From Planctomycetota bacterium (GTDB taxonomy: Bacteria > Planctomycetota > Phycisphaerae > UBA1845), in the NCBI GenBank assembly GCA_016208685.1, contig JACQXM010000024.1, positions 1 to 64,000 of the forward strand: 64,000 nt of DNA, in the 5' to 3' direction. Shown here in pieces: positions 13,521 through 22,827 of the stretch (positions are counted from its first letter, which is position 1; each line of letters starts with the position of its first letter). The notes under the pieces were generated by a model. It did no database searches, was not told where the DNA came from, and was given only the letters and a program-made list of their open reading frames with translations. A program made the position numbers and the translations under genes.

Positions 13521-16500
13521 TTAATTGGGCATCGGCCGCCGGGTACCGTGCCAGGGTTCGAACACCCCCGCACCGTTCAGCACGTCCACCAATCGACAGA
13601 TGTCCTCCGCGGTAACCGCACCGGAGTGGTTGATATCGCAGCTATAGCTTCCCCAGCGCGGGGGGCACACGCCGTTGATGCAGCAATCGACGAAACGCAC
13701 GATGTCGCGGGCGCTCGCGTACGTATCGCCGTCTACGTTGCCGGGATGGGCGATGAAGTGCGCCGCCGGGTCGCCGCCCGTGCCGCGGTAAGTGATCGTC
13801 GTCGCCGCGCCGGGGGTGATCGGTCGTGAGAGCCGGATGGAATAGGTACCCGAGACTTCGTGAACGTCGGCGATAGCGTTCGGCGTTCCGGCCGTGGCCG
13901 ACTCACTGAGCTGCCAGCAGTGCTCATCGGCTCCGAGCGGCGCGCTGACCACGATGGTGTCGATGCCCAGCCGCGCTGCTGCGTCAGTCACCAGCGAAGG
14001 CTGCCGCGCGTCAACGACACCGTCAGGCGGATCGAGCCAGGCGACTGCGCCCGAAGGGCACTGGCACTCGTCGGGCCGGCCGTCGGCGTTACGGTCGTTG
14101 GAAAAGCCGCTACGGATGTCGCAGCCGTCGAGCACCTCGTTGGTGTTGCAATCGTCGCACCAGGGTGCGTTGTCGCAAGCCGCGGCATCGCACTCGTCAG
14201 GTTCACCGTTCTGATTACAATCCGAGCTCCGTCCGTCCCGAATGTCTGTCAGGTCAGGGATGAGGTTGGGTTGGCAATCGTCCTCGCGGCAGCGAATGGA
14301 GAGCGTCCCAGACGGCTGCGCGCCATCTTCGCCCCCGAGGCGGATGCGGTAGGCCCGGCCGCCGAACACCGGGACGGTTACTGCGGCGGCGGCCCCGCAG
14401 GAGCTGACGCAGGCGTCCGGGATGCACACGTCGCCCGAGACGACGCAGGCCTGGGTGAACTGGCAGGAAACGCCCGGCGGACAATCGGCCGAGGTTCGAC
14501 AGGGCGCTCCGCCAAGGCCGCATTGCAGGCAATCAACGTTCGATACGCACGGCGCACCCGTCAGCGCGCACGCATTGCAGTCGCCATCACCAAGGCACGG
14601 CTCTCCACTTCGGTTGCAACGCCGATGACAATCTCTATCCGTATCACATTCCACTTGAACGCAGAACTCATCACTCTGGCAGTCCCCGCTTCCCAGCCTG
14701 CACGGGATGCCGCTATTGCCGCTGCACTGTCCGAGGAACTCGCACGTCTGGGAGCGCAGTGTATGCTCGAACGGGTTTACCGCCGCATCCTGATTGCACC
14801 CGATGAGGTTCTCAATGTCGAGATCGCATGAATCGGCGGGGTCCGGTATCCGGTACACCGCGAGCGTGGTCGGGGGGTCGGGATCGGCAGGCGTGGGCCC
14901 GCAGGTTTCGATGGTGAGTGCTCCGCTGCACGGCGAGAAGTACTCATACCAAATGTCGTTCTTCATTTGCGGTAGGCAGGTCTCTGTGGGGCAGTCCAGC
15001 GTAGCGTTGTGCAGGTTGAACGGAATCGCCAGGTCCGTCGGGGTTACCGGGAGACCGATGGCGTTGCCGCAGGTGTTGTTGACCGGCATCGACCGCGGGC
15101 AGGGAACTTGAACGTCCAAATGGTAGGGGCCCTGAAAGATGCTCGCCGACGCACCGACCAGGATGTAGTACCGGTGCCCCGTAAGCAGGCCCTCCACACA
15201 GACGTCGGACAATTGCTGGTTGCTGCACGTGGAAGCATCGTCGTTGCAGCCGATGACCCGCAGGGAATTGCAGGCCGTCAGTTCGTTGGCCGAATCGCCG
15301 ACGTCGAACACCTGAATGATCGAGTCCGTGGCGGTGTCCGAGGGCGGCGTTAAGCACGTGTGAATTCGCGCCGTCGTATGGTGCTGCGGCGTATCGGGCA
15401 TGACGAAGTAGTACCAGAGGCTGCCCGTAGCCCGGGGGTTGAAGCCGTTGTTGCCGCAACAGGCCACGGGGTCCATGTCGCCCGGCCGAGTCCCGGTAGT
15501 AGCATAACGGTTGTTGGCCGAAGCGGCGCCAGAGTAGCTGTTGGGGTCCGAGGCGCGAATAAGTGTGATCTCCGCCGCGCCGCGGATGGGGCTGGGATCG
15601 CCGCAGACGTCGTTTCCCGGCACGACCTCACAGAGGGAGTACGCGAGCGCCACGCAAGCGCCGTCCCAGCCGAACTCGCAGCAGAAGGGGTCGTAGCGGC
15701 AGACCTCGTCACAGCAGGTCAGGTTTCCGCAGCCGCGGCGGTCGTCGCAAACGTGGTTGCCAATTAGCTGGCAGAAGTCGGCGCCGGGACAGTCGGCATC
15801 GCTCGCGCATTCAATGGTGGGATGGCTCGCACAGTGAGAGATGAGGCATATTCGTTCGCCGGGGCAATCATCGTCATCCTCGCAGAGGAGCTCCGGATCA
15901 ACCTGGAAACAACCGCCCTGCGAGAAATGGCACGGGTAGTAGGGGCAATGGAATCCGTAATCCGTACAGAAGTGACCCGGCTGCCAAATGCCCGTGCGCG
16001 CAGAGCAGGTGCCGTCGGCCTGACAGTGTCGGTTCGGCGGACAGTCGGCATCATCTTCGCACGATACCGGCGGAGTCTGAGAATCGACGAGCGCGTGGCA
16101 TTCTTCCTCCGTCAAGTCGCTGCAGTTTGTGTCGGGTTTGCAACAAGCATGCGCTCCGCAGGGCGGATCGAAGGGATCGTCGGCATCGGTTCCGCAGGTT
16201 GCCCCCCTGATCCAGCGCCCGCCGGCGCAGGCGGCGGCTGAGAACCCGTTGGTGCAGACCGGTGCTTGGCCCGACTGCAGATCCGGACAGCACGCGCCCG
16301 GAGGCGGCTGGCCACGGCAATACACTCTCGCCGAGACGATTCCCGGCAATGGGTACTTACAGAGGTGCCAGGTCGGCGTATCGAGTGCGCAAATGGTGGG
16401 GGTGGTGTAGCCAACCTCTACCCGGGCGGCGGAGATCGGCCCCGTGTTGCCGCGGTTCGCCTTCCACACCAGCCACACGGGGTTCGGCAGTTGGAGGCCC

Positions 16501-17588
16501 GGCGGAAACAAAAAACGCACGACTTGCAGCGTGCCGTTGCCCGCCTGTGGGTGGCTGGTGAACGTTCGCTCCGTCCCCGGCAATGGATTCGGATCCTCCG
16601 GGTTGCGGAAGTCGAACTCGACCTGGTAGGCACCGCTAGTTCCGCGCAGGTAGACCTCAAGCGCGCTGAGCTCGCAGCTCGGACTCGTTAGGAGCAGGTC
16701 CTCGGCGCCGCGCATGCCCGCACCCAACGCCAGGGAACCCGGGCCGGCACCGACGGCGGAGTACGCCAGGTGATGGGTCTCGCAGGGCTCTTCGGCGAAA
16801 AGCTGGATGTAGAACGACGCACAAACCGGACAACCGCCAAACCACGATTTGCATCCCAACTGCGGGCCATGATAGTAGTCGCCAGAGAAACCTATTTCCG
16901 CCGAACTCCCGACGATCCACGCGGCGGTGGGCGTGTCGAATTGTACTGAAACCCAGATCGTGGGAGAGACGGATACTTGTGCGCCCGACAGATCCACCTC
17001 CAGTTCATGGACGACCGCGGCGTCGTCGGATAGGCCCGTGAAGGTAGACTCCGTGCCTGCAATCAGCGTGCCGGTGCCCTGGGGCGGCGGACATCCCGTC
17101 CACAGCGCCACGGTACAACTGAAGACGCCCGTCCCCGACGGCACACCGCCGGTGACGGCCACGCGATAGCGCGTCAGCCCGCAGGCGCCCACAGCTTCCG
17201 AGACGAGGTCGTCCGCCACGCGAACGTTCGCTCCGGGTGGGTACGCGAGCGTCCCACCCGTGTTGCTGTAGATCAGTCTCTCGCCGGTCGCAGTGCCGGC
17301 CTCGCCTTCACCGACGATCCCGCTGCTACCTTCTGCGACGTGTCGAACGATCCTGGCACCGCCGGGGATGACCCGCGGCAGCGCCTGGGCCGCTGCCTCC
17401 GAGCCCGCCACGCTTCCGGGTCCGTCCCGTCCGCCGGTGGCGCCCTGGCCGGTCGCGGCGGCGCGTTCCGCCGTTTCCGGCTCCAGCATGGCCGCCTTCA
17501 GCACCGCCCCGGAAAGGCATAATGTTACGAAGTAAACGAACGATAGCGCGCCTCTCCCCCACCTCGACAGAGTGGATACCGGCTGCAT
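13521..17588 (-). CDS. Large secreted cysteine-rich protein with dockerin-like C-terminus
   Basis: A 1355-residue protein with a signal peptide (basic start, then FVYFVTLCLSGAVLKAAM). It carries several beta-rich regions separated by cysteine-rich modules: repeated CxxDxDCPxxxxC units (CEDDADCPPNRHC, CEDDDDCPGERIC, CASDADCPGADFC), a CCDEVCRYDPFCCEFGWDGAC module, two DCNxNxxPDxCD-type units, and a closing pair of Asp/Asn calcium-loop repeats (GNVDGDTYASARDIVRFVD and CDINHSGAVTAEDICRLVD) that resembles a type I dockerin. The start at 17588 is chosen because the signal peptide begins there; the frame stays open to 17801 with unlikely sequence. Such proteins are typical of planctomycete exoproteomes. 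The ligand or substrate is unknown. Confidence 0.85.
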   Translation of the reverse strand: MQPVSTLSRWGRGALSFVYFVTLCLSGAVLKAAMLEPETAERAAATGQGATGGRDGPGSVAGSEAAAQALPRVIPGGARIVRHVAEGSSGIVGEGEAGTATGERLIYSNTGGTLAYPPGANVRVADDLVSEAVGACGLTRYRVAVTGGVPSGTGVFSCTVALWTGCPPPQGTGTLIAGTESTFTGLSDDAAVVHELEVDLSGAQVSVSPTIWVSVQFDTPTAAWIVGSSAEIGFSGDYYHGPQLGCKSWFGGCPVCASFYIQLFAEEPCETHHLAYSAVGAGPGSLALGAGMRGAEDLLLTSPSCELSALEVYLRGTSGAYQVEFDFRNPEDPNPLPGTERTFTSHPQAGNGTLQVVRFLFPPGLQLPNPVWLVWKANRGNTGPISAARVEVGYTTPTICALDTPTWHLCKYPLPGIVSARVYCRGQPPPGACCPDLQSGQAPVCTNGFSAAACAGGRWIRGATCGTDADDPFDPPCGAHACCKPDTNCSDLTEEECHALVDSQTPPVSCEDDADCPPNRHCQADGTCSARTGIWQPGHFCTDYGFHCPYYPCHFSQGGCFQVDPELLCEDDDDCPGERICLISHCASHPTIECASDADCPGADFCQLIGNHVCDDRRGCGNLTCCDEVCRYDPFCCEFGWDGACVALAYSLCEVVPGNDVCGDPSPIRGAAEITLIRASDPNSYSGAASANNRYATTGTRPGDMDPVACCGNNGFNPRATGSLWYYFVMPDTPQHHTTARIHTCLTPPSDTATDSIIQVFDVGDSANELTACNSLRVIGCNDDASTCSNQQLSDVCVEGLLTGHRYYILVGASASIFQGPYHLDVQVPCPRSMPVNNTCGNAIGLPVTPTDLAIPFNLHNATLDCPTETCLPQMKNDIWYEYFSPCSGALTIETCGPTPADPDPPTTLAVYRIPDPADSCDLDIENLIGCNQDAAVNPFEHTLRSQTCEFLGQCSGNSGIPCRLGSGDCQSDEFCVQVECDTDRDCHRRCNRSGEPCLGDGDCNACALTGAPCVSNVDCLQCGLGGAPCRTSADCPPGVSCQFTQACVVSGDVCIPDACVSSCGAAAAVTVPVFGGRAYRIRLGGEDGAQPSGTLSIRCREDDCQPNLIPDLTDIRDGRSSDCNQNGEPDECDAAACDNAPWCDDCNTNEVLDGCDIRSGFSNDRNADGRPDECQCPSGAVAWLDPPDGVVDARQPSLVTDAAARLGIDTIVVSAPLGADEHCWQLSESATAGTPNAIADVHEVSGTYSIRLSRPITPGAATTITYRGTGGDPAAHFIAHPGNVDGDTYASARDIVRFVDCCINGVCPPRWGSYSCDINHSGAVTAEDICRLVDVLNGAGVFEPWHGTRRPMPN

Positions 17589-18012
17589 TGATTTGCACTC
17601 CCGCCTGCCCCAGATGGGACCCCCGCGCCGCTCGTTGGCTTCGCCGCGCGGGCCATCCCCGTTGGGCACCCCCATGCCAACCGTTCGGCCAGCGGCTGCC
17701 ACTGGTGCCGTACAACCGCCCGCCCCGAGCCCCGTGGTGCGTCCCCGCGGCGGCGTGCCGGGAGTTGAAGATGTGAATACGTCCCCGCGAAGACGACTCA
17801 CCCATGTTATGGGTCGGCGAGAGCGAAGTCAAGGTTGCCGCGAAAAAAAGCATCCGGATGTCGGTGCAGGTTGATCGTCCGACCACGGCGTTCACCCGCG
17901 CGAAACGAGTTCCGCCGCCCATGGCCAGCGTCCGGCGCTCGGGGAGGACTGTGAGTGGCCGGCGTGCGCCACTGGCGCGGCGGCCGGCATTGGCCCGGCG
18001 ATGCCGGTCCGG
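17589..18012. other. Intergenic region, 424 bases
   Basis: I see no convincing gene here. It is the upstream region of the minus-strand cysteine-rich protein gene and the downstream region of the methyltransferase gene. A short perfect hairpin ACCCAT-GTT-ATGGGT lies at 17800-17814 and could mark the end of the methyltransferase transcript, although no T-run follows it. Confidence 0.4.
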
Positions 18013-19527
18013 TCACCCCTTTCGCGCGCTGACGAAAAGCCCCTGGCCTGCGTAGGCCACGGTCTCGTCGATGGTCTCGAAATTCGCTTTGCCGAGCATG
18101 TGCCGCAGTTGCTCGGCGGTGAAAGTGCGCAGGCTGTTCCCGGTACGCATGCGCTCGTTGTGCTGCCGCAGGTTCTGGAATTGCTCGTACCGCCCTTCCC
18201 ACAGCTTCTTGTCTTCGAGGTCCCGCTGCAGAGCCGCAAAGAGCGTGTCGAGGTCCGACCCCTCGCGCGGCACGCTGAAGGCCAGGACGCCGCCCTTGGG
18301 GAGCAGCGTCGCGACGCGATCGAACAGCGCCTGGGTGTCCTCCACCGAGAAGGCCACGTTCATCATGAGGACGGCGTCGAACTTCCCGGGCATGAAGCCG
18401 CGGAGATAGCGAATGTCCTGCTTCTTGACCGTGAGCGTGGCGCGATTGCCGCAGTTGTCGCGCAGGCGCTCCAGCATGGCGTCGTTAAAGTCGACGGCGC
18501 ATACGCGGCGATTGCCGTTAAGCAGTTTGCTGGTCAGGTAACCCGTACCGGCACCCAACTCCAGCACGGACTGACACCCCCGCGCCGCCGAAAGGTGCAG
18601 GTCGGCGAGCCGGACGTACTCGCCGAATTTGGGCAGCAGCTCGTCGTACACCGGGGCCATCGCGGTCCAGCAGACCTGGTCTTCGAGCGTGCGGCGCAGG
18701 CGTTCCTCAAACTCCTTGCTTCGCTCCACCTTGTTGACGTTGAGCGCCACGTTCCAGCGGACGCATTCCATGGTTCCCGGTTTGGTGACCGCGGACGAGA
18801 GCTTCGTAAAGTTCATCAGCCCGAACTCCCGCGAGGCGAACTCCAGATCCTCCACGTCGGCCAGGGGAATGCCATTGCCGAATACACGGCGGGCGCGATC
18901 GAGAATCTTGTCGTAGTTCCGCAAGTGCTGACACCATTCCGACACGTGACTGCCCTCCAGCAGCGTGGGAACGGTGCCGAAGACCATCTCGAACGCCGGG
19001 TTCCAGCACTGGATGTTGAAGCGGGCGTCGAGGCTATAGGTGGGCACGCTCCAGTCCGGCACATGGAACTCGCCGTTCAGCGGCACTGCGGCCGCGTGCG
19101 CGACCGGCGCCCGTCCTTCAGCGGCTACCGCAGCGCCGCCCACCGCCGCCAGGGGCTGGCGCGGAACCTCCGCCGCCTGGGGCCCAAGCCCTCCATCGAC
19201 TTGGGGGCGAGGCAACGCAGTGATACCGGACTTGGGATTCAGCGCCGGCGGGTCGATGCCCGGGCCCTCGGGACCGCGCAGCGGCAAACGCCGACCGGTG
19301 AGCAGGGTGATGACCAGGTCCACGAGCGGCGTGAGGTATTGCCTGGCCGGCGGATACAGGATCGAAACTCCCAGGAACAGGAAGATGATCTCGATCGTGA
19401 CCAGCCACTTAGGATCCAAGCTGATCGGGGGCTTGGCGTAGCCGAGCAATCCCACGATCCCCAGGAGCAACAACGCGCCGCCGGCGATGTTGCGACCGTG
19501 AACGTCGGCCGGTGTTTCTCGTAACAT
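18013..19527 (-). CDS. Membrane-anchored PAS-methyltransferase fusion
   Basis: A 504-residue protein. Residues 15-30 and 41-58 are hydrophobic membrane segments, with a third amphipathic stretch near 65-77. Residues 80-150 are an Ala/Pro-rich linker. Residues about 160-265 look like a PAS-type sensor domain (YSLDARFNIQCWNPAFEMVFG). Residues about 285-500 are a class I SAM-dependent methyltransferase with motif I VLELGAGTGYLT (321-332), the acidic end of strand 2 in CAVDF, and FDAVLMMNVAFSV. The start at 19527 has a good site (GGGAGGAGA). The gene follows the acyltransferase gene by 20 bases, so the two are co-transcribed and probably act on one product. The methyl acceptor is unknown; PAS control of the methyltransferase is an inference. 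Confidence 0.75.
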   Translation of the reverse strand: MLRETPADVHGRNIAGGALLLLGIVGLLGYAKPPISLDPKWLVTIEIIFLFLGVSILYPPARQYLTPLVDLVITLLTGRRLPLRGPEGPGIDPPALNPKSGITALPRPQVDGGLGPQAAEVPRQPLAAVGGAAVAAEGRAPVAHAAAVPLNGEFHVPDWSVPTYSLDARFNIQCWNPAFEMVFGTVPTLLEGSHVSEWCQHLRNYDKILDRARRVFGNGIPLADVEDLEFASREFGLMNFTKLSSAVTKPGTMECVRWNVALNVNKVERSKEFEERLRRTLEDQVCWTAMAPVYDELLPKFGEYVRLADLHLSAARGCQSVLELGAGTGYLTSKLLNGNRRVCAVDFNDAMLERLRDNCGNRATLTVKKQDIRYLRGFMPGKFDAVLMMNVAFSVEDTQALFDRVATLLPKGGVLAFSVPREGSDLDTLFAALQRDLEDKKLWEGRYEQFQNLRQHNERMRTGNSLRTFTAEQLRHMLGKANFETIDETVAYAGQGLFVSARKG

Positions 19528-19547
19528 AATCTCCTCCCTTGGTGCGC

Positions 19548-20309
19548 TCACGACAGGTATAGGCACATGGCCCGGGACGGTTGGCTGCGGAACGGCGCCT
19601 CGCCGGTGCCCGGTATGACGTGGAATCCCAACCGCTCGTAAAACGGAACATGCCAGAGCCCGCAAGCCAGCAGAACTGCGTGAAAGCCGGTGGCGCGGGC
19701 GGTGTCAACGGCCACGCGGACCAGCCGACCGCCAACGCCGCGCCGGCGGTACACCTCGCACACCCCGACACGGCTCAACTCCGCGATCTGCGATCGCCCG
19801 TCACGGAGGGCAGCCGGAAAATCGTGCCCGTGCCAGGCTTCGGAGAGCAGTAGCCGGAAGCCCGGCCGGTGCTGCCAGAGCCGATCGAGGGTGGCGTCGC
19901 CGGTCGATGACGAGATTCGGGAGAGCAGCGGATCCAGCGCCTCCTGGTGACGGGGAGTGATCAACCGCGTGCACCCGACCAACCGTTGTGAATGGCTCGT
20001 GTCGAAGCAGCCGAAATGCAGGCTGAACCGATCGAACTCGTCCAGATCGATGCCGGCGCCGGCGCGGCGGCATTCCTCCGCCACCACACCGTAGGGCTCG
20101 AACACGCGAAACCGCAGCCGAAGCGCCTCGGCAAGTTCGTCGAGGGCGCACAGCGCGCGAACCGCAAGGAAATCCGGTACCGCGGCACCGGGCTCCGCGC
20201 GCACAGCGCGGCAGGAGGCGTCTTCAGCGTTGCGTGAATACATGCCGCTTCGAACCGCAAGACCGTGAGTACTACCTGTTCTGGAATCGTACACGATGGT
20301 ACGCATCAT
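19548..20309 (-). CDS. Autoinducer-synthase-like GNAT N-acyltransferase
   Basis: A protein of 253 residues, or 231 if translation starts at the ATG at 20243. It has the pattern shared by acyl-homoserine-lactone synthases, FeeM-type N-acyl amino acid synthases and exosortase-associated acyltransferases: LRFRVFEPYGVVA near 65-77, then DLDEFDRFSLHFGCFD with the acidic pair Asp90/Asp93, then RLVGCTRLI near 109-117, followed by a GNAT acetyl-CoA-type core (SRVGVCEVYRRRGVGGRLV). The family moves an acyl group, usually from acyl carrier protein, onto an amine. It heads an operon with the PAS-methyltransferase. No ribosome site is clear for either start. The acceptor is unknown; a plain GNAT acetyltransferase is the alternative reading. 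Confidence 0.7.
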   Translation of the reverse strand: MMRTIVYDSRTGSTHGLAVRSGMYSRNAEDASCRAVRAEPGAAVPDFLAVRALCALDELAEALRLRFRVFEPYGVVAEECRRAGAGIDLDEFDRFSLHFGCFDTSHSQRLVGCTRLITPRHQEALDPLLSRISSSTGDATLDRLWQHRPGFRLLLSEAWHGHDFPAALRDGRSQIAELSRVGVCEVYRRRGVGGRLVRVAVDTARATGFHAVLLACGLWHVPFYERLGFHVIPGTGEAPFRSQPSRAMCLYLS

Positions 20310-20632
20310 TGCAATAACGATGTAAACGAAATCGCAAGATGATCTTCGTGAAAAGCATCAGTAAAACTACGCATACGCGGCACAGGTTTCGACAGGCGGC
20401 CAACGGATGGCTCTGGACGCTGCGGCGGTCTTCGGCTAAATTCGCGGTGTTACGCTCGTAGCCGGCTTACGCCCAGGGGCCGACACGATTCGATTCGCGG
20501 TGAGCACGCCCCTTCCCGGTGCACCGCCGGGCGGCGACCCGAGATTCCCCCTGGATAGTTCGATTTGGCCTGCGCCGCCTCTTACGCGCGAATGGGTCGC
20601 GCCAGGCGGCCTCTCTACAAAAGGGAATGCAC
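20310..20632. other. Divergent intergenic region, 323 bases
   Basis: The stretch separates the minus-strand acyltransferase from the plus-strand beta-propeller gene and must hold both promoters. Bases 20290-20390 are notably richer in A and T than the surroundings. A candidate minus-strand promoter (TTGCGA and TATTGC, 15-base spacer) overlaps the acyltransferase start at 20309 and would favour the later ATG at 20243. This is weak evidence. No gene is visible. Confidence 0.3.
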
Positions 20633-21907
20633 ATGAGATCGATCCGTGCCCGTCGTCCCCGTGGACTCATCCGGAACCTGGCGTCTTTCACGGCCGTGGC
20701 GCTCTCGCTACAGGTTACTGTCCCGACGGCCACCGCCCAGTGGACGCAATGGGGCGGCGCGAACCAGGATTGGAAGACAGATGCTAAGGGACTGGCAGCG
20801 AGCTGGCCCGAGAACGGCCCGAAGAAGCTATGGTCGCGGAGCCTGGGCGAGGGTTACTCGGCGATCCTCGCCGACGCCGGGCGGCTTTACACCATGTACC
20901 GCGCCGACGGTAAGGAAGGCATCATCGCGCTGGATGCTAAGACCGGCGAGACGGTGTGGGAACACAAGTACGAGTCGGCGCCCCACGAAACGCACGTCAT
21001 GCAGTTCGGCGACGGGCCGCGCTCCACGCCCCTGATCTCCGGCGATCGTCTGTTTGCGATCGGCGTGGCGGGCAGGCTGCACTGTCTTAACAAAACCGAC
21101 GGCAAGGTGCTCTGGAGCAAGGACCTGTGGGGTGAGATGAAGGGTACGGTGCTCAACCACGGCTACTCCTCCAGCCCAGTAGCGTACAAGGACACCGTCA
21201 TCGTGCTGGTCGGCGGCGAGGAACAGGCGTTCGTGGCCTTCAAACAATCGGACGGCTCCATCGCCTGGAAGAAACAGAACTTCGGGAACAGCTACTCCAC
21301 GCCCAAGCTCATCAACGTCGACGGCGAGGAGCAGCTTGTCTCCTTCATGGCGACGGAAATCGTGGGCTTGGATCCCAACAACGGCGACCTGAAATGGGAG
21401 TACAAGCACGAAAACCAGTGGAAGCAGAACGTGTGTATGCCCGTCTGGGGCCCGGATAACCTGCTGGTTTTCTCCTCCCCGGAAGCCGGCGCCAGGGCGC
21501 TGAAGCTCACGCGCAAGGACGGCAAGACCGAGGTAACCGAGGCGTGGTCGACGCCCAAGATTCAGTTCTACCACGGCAACGCCATTGGCGTGGGCGAATA
21601 CGTATACGGGTCGACGGGCGGGGCCACGGGCGGGCCTGCGTTCCTGGCCGCCGTCAACGCCAAGACCGGCAAGATCGCCTGGCGGGAACGCGGGTTCGCC
21701 AAGGCGACGCTGCTCTATGCTGATGGCCGGTTGCTGCTCCTGGACGAGGAGGGTGTACTGGCGCTGGTGAACGCGAGCCCCGAGGGACTGAGCGTGCAGA
21801 GCAAGGCCGCGGTGCTCGAAAAGGTCGCCTGGACGGTGCCGACGCTCGTCGGAAAGACCGTGTACCTTCGAGACAAGAAGTCGATCGTGGCGCTGGACCT
21901 CGGTTAA
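20633..21907 (+). CDS. Secreted PQQ-type beta-propeller protein
   Basis: A 424-residue protein with a signal peptide (RRPRGLIRNLASFTAVALSL, cleaved near TATAQ). The mature part consists of PQQ-binding-like propeller blades with the repeated pattern of Trp/Gly blade motifs, for example IIALDAKTGETVWEH, CLNKTDGKVLWSKD, LDPNNGDLKWEY and AVNAKTGKIAWRE. In planctomycetes such outer-membrane or periplasmic propellers are often annotated as quinoprotein-like without the cofactor being proven, and I see no catalytic dehydrogenase features. ATG at 20633 is chosen because AAGGGA at 20621-20626 is spaced for it. The function is open: scaffold, binding protein or enzyme. Confidence 0.82.
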   Translation: MRSIRARRPRGLIRNLASFTAVALSLQVTVPTATAQWTQWGGANQDWKTDAKGLAASWPENGPKKLWSRSLGEGYSAILADAGRLYTMYRADGKEGIIALDAKTGETVWEHKYESAPHETHVMQFGDGPRSTPLISGDRLFAIGVAGRLHCLNKTDGKVLWSKDLWGEMKGTVLNHGYSSSPVAYKDTVIVLVGGEEQAFVAFKQSDGSIAWKKQNFGNSYSTPKLINVDGEEQLVSFMATEIVGLDPNNGDLKWEYKHENQWKQNVCMPVWGPDNLLVFSSPEAGARALKLTRKDGKTEVTEAWSTPKIQFYHGNAIGVGEYVYGSTGGATGGPAFLAAVNAKTGKIAWRERGFAKATLLYADGRLLLLDEEGVLALVNASPEGLSVQSKAAVLEKVAWTVPTLVGKTVYLRDKKSIVALDLG

Positions 21908-21958
21908 GGGGAGGAGTCTCCGACCGAGAATCGTCCGGCCTTCCCGGCGTAACGCAAC

Positions 21959-21975
21959 GCGCGCAGGCTGCGCGC
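21959..21975. terminator. Hairpin between convergent genes
   Basis: GCGCGCA-GGC-TGCGCGC forms a perfect seven-base stem with a three-base loop. CAAC/GTTG flanks could extend it past a small bulge. It lies between the convergent stops of the propeller gene and mobA and could end transcription from both sides. There is no clear T-run, so this is a structural call only. Confidence 0.4.
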
Positions 21976-22006
21976 ATGTTGCTCCGTAAGCTACTGATCC
22001 GGCCGA

Positions 22007-22816
22007 TCAAAACTCGCGTGACGCATCCGCGAACCCCGCCATACGCAGCGCTTCCGCGTACGCCCGCGGGTCATTCACGTTGCGCAGAGACTGGCACGCG
22101 GGGTCGGCGGCTGCGAACTCGCACGGCTCGACGTGCCGCGCGCCGCACGCCTCCGCGAAACGATGTACCCGACCTTCGCCCTGCATGAGGAGCGCCTCGG
22201 CCAACGGGAGCGTGTCGACCCGGTAAATGGCCGTAAGCGGGAAAAGCTGCCCGTCTTGGACGGGAACCACGGCGCGGTCGGCCACCAGCAGCTCCAACAG
22301 CCGTTCGATCAGCGCCGGCCGTAGCAACGGATGGTCGCAGGAGGTGACGAACGCTGCGTCGGCGATGCCGGTGAGTGCCGCCATTCCCGCGGCAATCCCC
22401 GCGAGCGGCCCGCCGTCTACGACGGCGTCGTGAACCACCTGAATGTCCTGCGGCAGCGGCGGCAGCGCCTGTCCCGCATGGCCTGCCACACGAACCGGCT
22501 CCGCCGCGCTACGGACGATCCGCACCATTCGTTGCAACAGGACTTCCTCGCCGAAGGGTAGCCAGGCCTTGGGCCTGCCCATGCGCACGCTCTTTCCGCC
22601 GCATAGGACGATACCGGCCAGCGGCTTGAGAGTACTAGGCACGGGCGATCCTCCGGGGCCGGCGGCCACCGCCTCGTCCCCGGGGCGTGACGCGGACGCC
22701 GAACGCCAGTTTAACCTCCTCCCTGGGGCTTCCGATAACCCCAAGGCGGGGATCGGCTCCGGAGAGCATTCCGAACTCCGGGCGCGGTTCGCGCCCCGCG
22801 ACATGCGGTTTGACAA
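22007..22816 (-). CDS. mobA: Molybdenum cofactor guanylyltransferase
   Basis: The enzyme transfers GMP from GTP to molybdopterin to make the guanine dinucleotide cofactor. The nucleotidyltransferase signature LCGGKSVRMGRPKAWLPFG is clear, followed by VVDGGPLAGIAAGMAAL and the metal-binding VTSCDHPLLRP. The C-terminus carries NVNDPRAYAEAL, as expected for MobA. The frame opens at 22816 (269 residues), but the first 50 residues are low-complexity and not family-like, so the GTG at 22669 (220 residues, close to the family length) is a good alternative start. A moaB gene lies at 50.2 kb, consistent with molybdenum cofactor use. A related nucleotidyltransferase such as MocA is less likely. Confidence 0.8.
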   Translation of the reverse strand: MSNRMSRGANRARSSECSPEPIPALGLSEAPGRRLNWRSASASRPGDEAVAAGPGGSPVPSTLKPLAGIVLCGGKSVRMGRPKAWLPFGEEVLLQRMVRIVRSAAEPVRVAGHAGQALPPLPQDIQVVHDAVVDGGPLAGIAAGMAALTGIADAAFVTSCDHPLLRPALIERLLELLVADRAVVPVQDGQLFPLTAIYRVDTLPLAEALLMQGEGRVHRFAEACGARHVEPCEFAAADPACQSLRNVNDPRAYAEALRMAGFADASREF

Positions 22817-22827
22817 GGAACGGGCGA

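Noticed and set aside
22809-22814. TTGACA near the small lipoprotein gene as a -35 box.
   Set aside because: A -10 box at normal spacing would fall inside the coding region after the ATG.
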